Assembly: GCF_900156335.1 (NCBI RefSeq)
Contig: NZ_FTMZ01000011.1
Coordinates: 80,128-144,127, forward strand
Reading direction: 5' to 3'
DNA: 64,000 nucleotides
Source of the DNA: Sphaerotilus natans
GTDB taxonomy: Bacteria; Pseudomonadota; Gammaproteobacteria; Burkholderiales; Burkholderiaceae_C
In this document: in pieces, positions 61,941-64,000 of the stretch
How the letters are laid out: the number at the start of each line of letters is the position of its first letter
How positions within the stretch are numbered: the stretch's first letter is position 1
Notes under the pieces: generated by a model
Databases searched by the model: none
What the model was told of the DNA's origin: nothing
What the model saw: the letters and a program-made list of their open reading frames with translations, nothing else
Made by a program: the position numbers and the translations under genes

Positions 61941-64000
61941 TCAACGGGTGGCCATGCCAAGCCCGCCGGACGCGATGTGCGCCAGGTTCCTGTCGGGAAT
62001 GTCTTGCGTGATGATCGGGCGTGCCGATGGCGCAGTCTGGCGAGAGTCGATCAGCTTGACCTCAGGGACTTCAACCTTCGGCGCTTCTCCGATGCGTGGC
62101 GGCGCAGATGCCGCCCCGAAGCTCGCGACCGACCGCGACGGCGGAGCGATGACTGGCGGCCGAGCCACCGCCACCCCAGGCAACTGAGGAAGCGTTGCTG
62201 CGCCCGACGCTACTGCGGTGCCGGGGGCACCTGTCGCCCCGGATGCGCCAGGCGCCCCCGTGGCGCCGGGCACGCCGACTGCAGGGGCGCCAGCCATCCC
62301 AGGCGCGCTGGATGTGCTCGGCGTCTGGTGCACGCTTCCTGCCTGAGGCGACTTCGCGATGCTGGGGGAGGCCGGCGCGGCGAACTTCGCGGCCTTCCGC
62401 GCATCATCGGCGTACACGTCCCCGTCTCGCATCACCGAACCCATCTTCCGGTAAGCCGCCATGGCTGGGCCAGACCCATTCCCGTACAGCTGCGAGTTAC
62501 CGGCAATCACCGATTCGATCCGCGCTTGCTCCTTGGGCGTGATCGAGCGGCCACCGATCAGCGCATCTCGGACACTGACATTGGGATTGGACTTGACCGC
62601 CTGCAGCAGCCTGCGTCCATCGCCTTCGCCCAGGTTGTGCAGGGCGTAGACGTTTGCAGCATCGTCGTCCCCGCCAATTGACCGGCCAAGAGCGACGTTC
62701 TTCGCCGTGAATTCAGCCAGCATGGCCGCCTGAATCTTCGGATCAGATCGGTACTTGGCGGCTTGCTCATCCGTCAGCTTCCCTGCGTTGGCAATCCCGT
62801 ACTTGGCGCCATGCTTGTTGATGGAGTCGGTCCACGTCGCTTTGGTGAACTGACCCAGCCCGTGCGCAGAGGACATGGCCATTCTGCCGTCATGCTGGCG
62901 AACCGTATTCAAGCTGGCGCGTTTCGCCCCTGCGATAGGCGCAGCGTTCGTATCGAAGCCAGATTCAAAGCGCGCGATCTGCGCCAAGGTTCCTGGATCA
63001 ACTCCAGCAGCCCCAGCAGCTTGGACGAGCGAGTCCTTGACGGCCAGCCAGCGCCCTCGAACAGTCAGGTCTTTGACCGAATCGAGGCCAGACCGGATCA
63101 CATCCTGAACAGGCTGTGGCGCCATCCTTGCGGCCTGACGCGCGACATCAGCTGCACCGCTGGCAGCATCTCGGATCGGGCTCGGCAGACGGCCTGCGCC
63201 GTCCGCGACAGCCGCGGCACCACGGGCAACAGTGTCACGCGCGCGGCCAGCGACATCAGCGACACGCTCCGGTATCCCAGCCTTCTCGATCGCCTCGCCA
63301 ACCTTCTCGCCGATCTTCTCTCCACCGAGGGCACCAATCGCGCCGCCAGCCAGTCCGCCGACGAGCGCACCAGGCGGTCCTGCGATCGACCCCAGAGCGG
63401 CACCGGCCGAAGCACCTGCCAATCCACCTGCAAGCCCACCTGAGGCCTTGCCGACCTTACCGCCAACCGTCTCACCAGGAGCGACCTCATCCGTGAGGGC
63501 ATCGGCGATGCCAGCGACTCCAAGCAGTGCGGCGAGACCAGGAATTCGCTTCGCCAATGCCTTGATGCCGCCGCCCACGCCAGCAGGGATACCACCCGGA
63601 ATGAGCTTTGACAGCCCCCCTGCCCCGGCCCCAGATCCACCGGCCGCCGCCCCAGCGATCGTTGGCTTCTTGAGGATGTCCTTCAGGACTTCGATGATCT
63701 GCCGGTTCGCCTGCCGGCCTTCCTTTCGCATGCCTGCGACATCACCCGCGGACTGTCTCACGCTCTTTGTGGACAACCGCTGCAACAGCGACTTCTTGTC
63801 ACTCGCAGGAGCGCCGAGAGCGTCGCCCAGCGCTGACACCGCCAGAGGGGACGCGATCTGACTGCGCCCAACGATGTCAGCAGATGCCGCTGGGATAGCG
63901 CCTCGCGGCCTGACTGGCTTCGATGGCTTGGCCCAGGCGGCAGGTGCAGCCAGCGCGGCCGGCGTGGCCAGCGCGGCCGGCGCGGCGGGCGTGGCCAGCG
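61941..64000 (-). CDS. Tail lysin/tape-measure-like protein (5' end outside window)
   Basis: The reading frame is open to the window edge, so at least 686 aa are present and the start lies beyond; the GTG at 63839 is internal. Gly/Ala-rich hydrophobic helices (about the first third), a goose-type or transglycosylase-like domain with ARFESGFDTNAA and SSAHGLGQFTKATW (Glu as catalytic acid), and a Pro/Gly/Ala-rich C-terminus with collagen-like GATGAPGASGATGAPG repeats. Near the window edge Ala-Pro-rich repeats (LAAPA-like) occur. Cell-wall-piercing during infection is the likely role. Confidence 0.6.
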   Translation of the reverse strand, partial: LATPAAPAALATPAALAAPAAWAKPSKPVRPRGAIPAASADIVGRSQIASPLAVSALGDALGAPASDKKSLLQRLSTKSVRQSAGDVAGMRKEGRQANRQIIEVLKDILKKPTIAGAAAGGSGAGAGGLSKLIPGGIPAGVGGGIKALAKRIPGLAALLGVAGIADALTDEVAPGETVGGKVGKASGGLAGGLAGASAGAALGSIAGPPGALVGGLAGGAIGALGGEKIGEKVGEAIEKAGIPERVADVAGRARDTVARGAAAVADGAGRLPSPIRDAASGAADVARQAARMAPQPVQDVIRSGLDSVKDLTVRGRWLAVKDSLVQAAGAAGVDPGTLAQIARFESGFDTNAAPIAGAKRASLNTVRQHDGRMAMSSAHGLGQFTKATWTDSINKHGAKYGIANAGKLTDEQAAKYRSDPKIQAAMLAEFTAKNVALGRSIGGDDDAANVYALHNLGEGDGRRLLQAVKSNPNVSVRDALIGGRSITPKEQARIESVIAGNSQLYGNGSGPAMAAYRKMGSVMRDGDVYADDARKAAKFAAPASPSIAKSPQAGSVHQTPSTSSAPGMAGAPAVGVPGATGAPGASGATGAPGTAVASGAATLPQLPGVAVARPPVIAPPSRSVASFGAASAPPRIGEAPKVEVPEVKLIDSRQTAPSARPIITQDIPDRNLAHIASGGLGMATR

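Larger units (their letters stand above)
50262..64000 (-). mobile_element. Prophage, left part (contractile-tailed phage structural module)
   Basis: All genes here lie on the reverse strand, most of them overlapping or nearly touching, and encode sheath, capsid, spike, PAAR tip, hub-like and tail-lysin proteins. Composition is visibly less G+C-rich than the host side. The left limit is placed at the first TACGC repeat, with a possible 5'-TG end at 50262; the right limit is outside the window. Capsid next to sheath with a DarA-like gene recalls P1. Integrase or transposase, replication and packaging genes are not visible here. Confidence 0.85.

Noticed and set aside
61941..63839. GTG at 63839 as the start of the tail lysin gene
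   Set aside because: The frame continues open and protein-like to the window edge, and no ribosome-binding site lies before the GTG.

Overview
The window is a high-G+C (about 70% by eye) bacterial chromosome segment with dense, mostly single-copy housekeeping genes up to about 50.2 kb. From there to the right edge it holds part of a lower-G+C prophage. Neighbourhoods such as ribF-ileS-lspA, cysE-trmJ-suhB, pmbA facing yjgA/mog and mrp near metG, together with two PEP-CTERM proteins, point to a betaproteobacterium of the Burkholderiales, in the Rubrivivax/Leptothrix/Ideonella neighbourhood. That placement is inferred from gene content and order; no rRNA or tRNA gene was recognised.

Layout. 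0-8 kb: exported protein, Mrp/ApbC Fe-S carrier ATPase, membrane diguanylate cyclase, ferredoxin, MetRS, isochorismatase-fold hydrolase, PH-domain protein. 8-11 kb: a TetR regulator diverging from a tannase/feruloyl-esterase-type lipoprotein and a DUF3237 protein, with a palindromic operator just before the esterase start; then a DUF2256 zinc-finger protein. 11-18 kb: SulP sulfate permease (with a candidate Cys-containing leader peptide) coupled to exonuclease III, two PEP-CTERM proteins with their own terminators, RlpA, MurB, YajQ. 18-23.6 kb: a paired large/small acyl-CoA dehydrogenase, a thioredoxin-like protein, an RsuA-type pseudouridine synthase, RibF. 23.6-31.6 kb: IleRS, a two-gene reverse-strand insertion (siderophore-type GNAT plus an unrecognised 443-aa protein), LspA, a DUF2189 membrane protein and a quinone oxidoreductase. 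31.6-38.7 kb: FHA protein, hybrid histidine kinase and LuxR-type response regulator, two convergent EamA transporters, and a small-GTPase/roadblock/unknown operon. 38.9-50.1 kb: tandem near-identical TRAP solute-binding proteins, PmbA, YjgA, MogA, a beta-helix lipoprotein, CysE, TrmJ, SuhB with a long tail, and a DUF2252 protein.

50.26-64 kb: left part of a contractile-tailed prophage. All genes are on the reverse strand and run toward the host junction, most of them overlapping or nearly so. In transcription order: a tail lysin/tape-measure-like protein (cut by the window edge), a tube-like protein, a small tail protein, hub, gpV-like spike, an unknown, a PAAR tip, a DarA-N-like protein, major capsid protein, a poly-Ala protein, tail sheath, three further structural proteins (one pair apparently joined by a frameshift at a run of five G), and small membrane proteins that may be holins. 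The capsid gene lying next to the sheath and a DarA-like gene recall phage P1 more than lambda, P2 or Mu. At the host junction are five direct TACGC repeats around a nested inverted repeat.

The strongest leads are the prophage junction and its frameshift, the GNAT/unknown pair between ileS and lspA with a CRP-like site in its upstream region, the putative cysteine-responsive leader before the sulfate permease, and the GTPase-roadblock operon.
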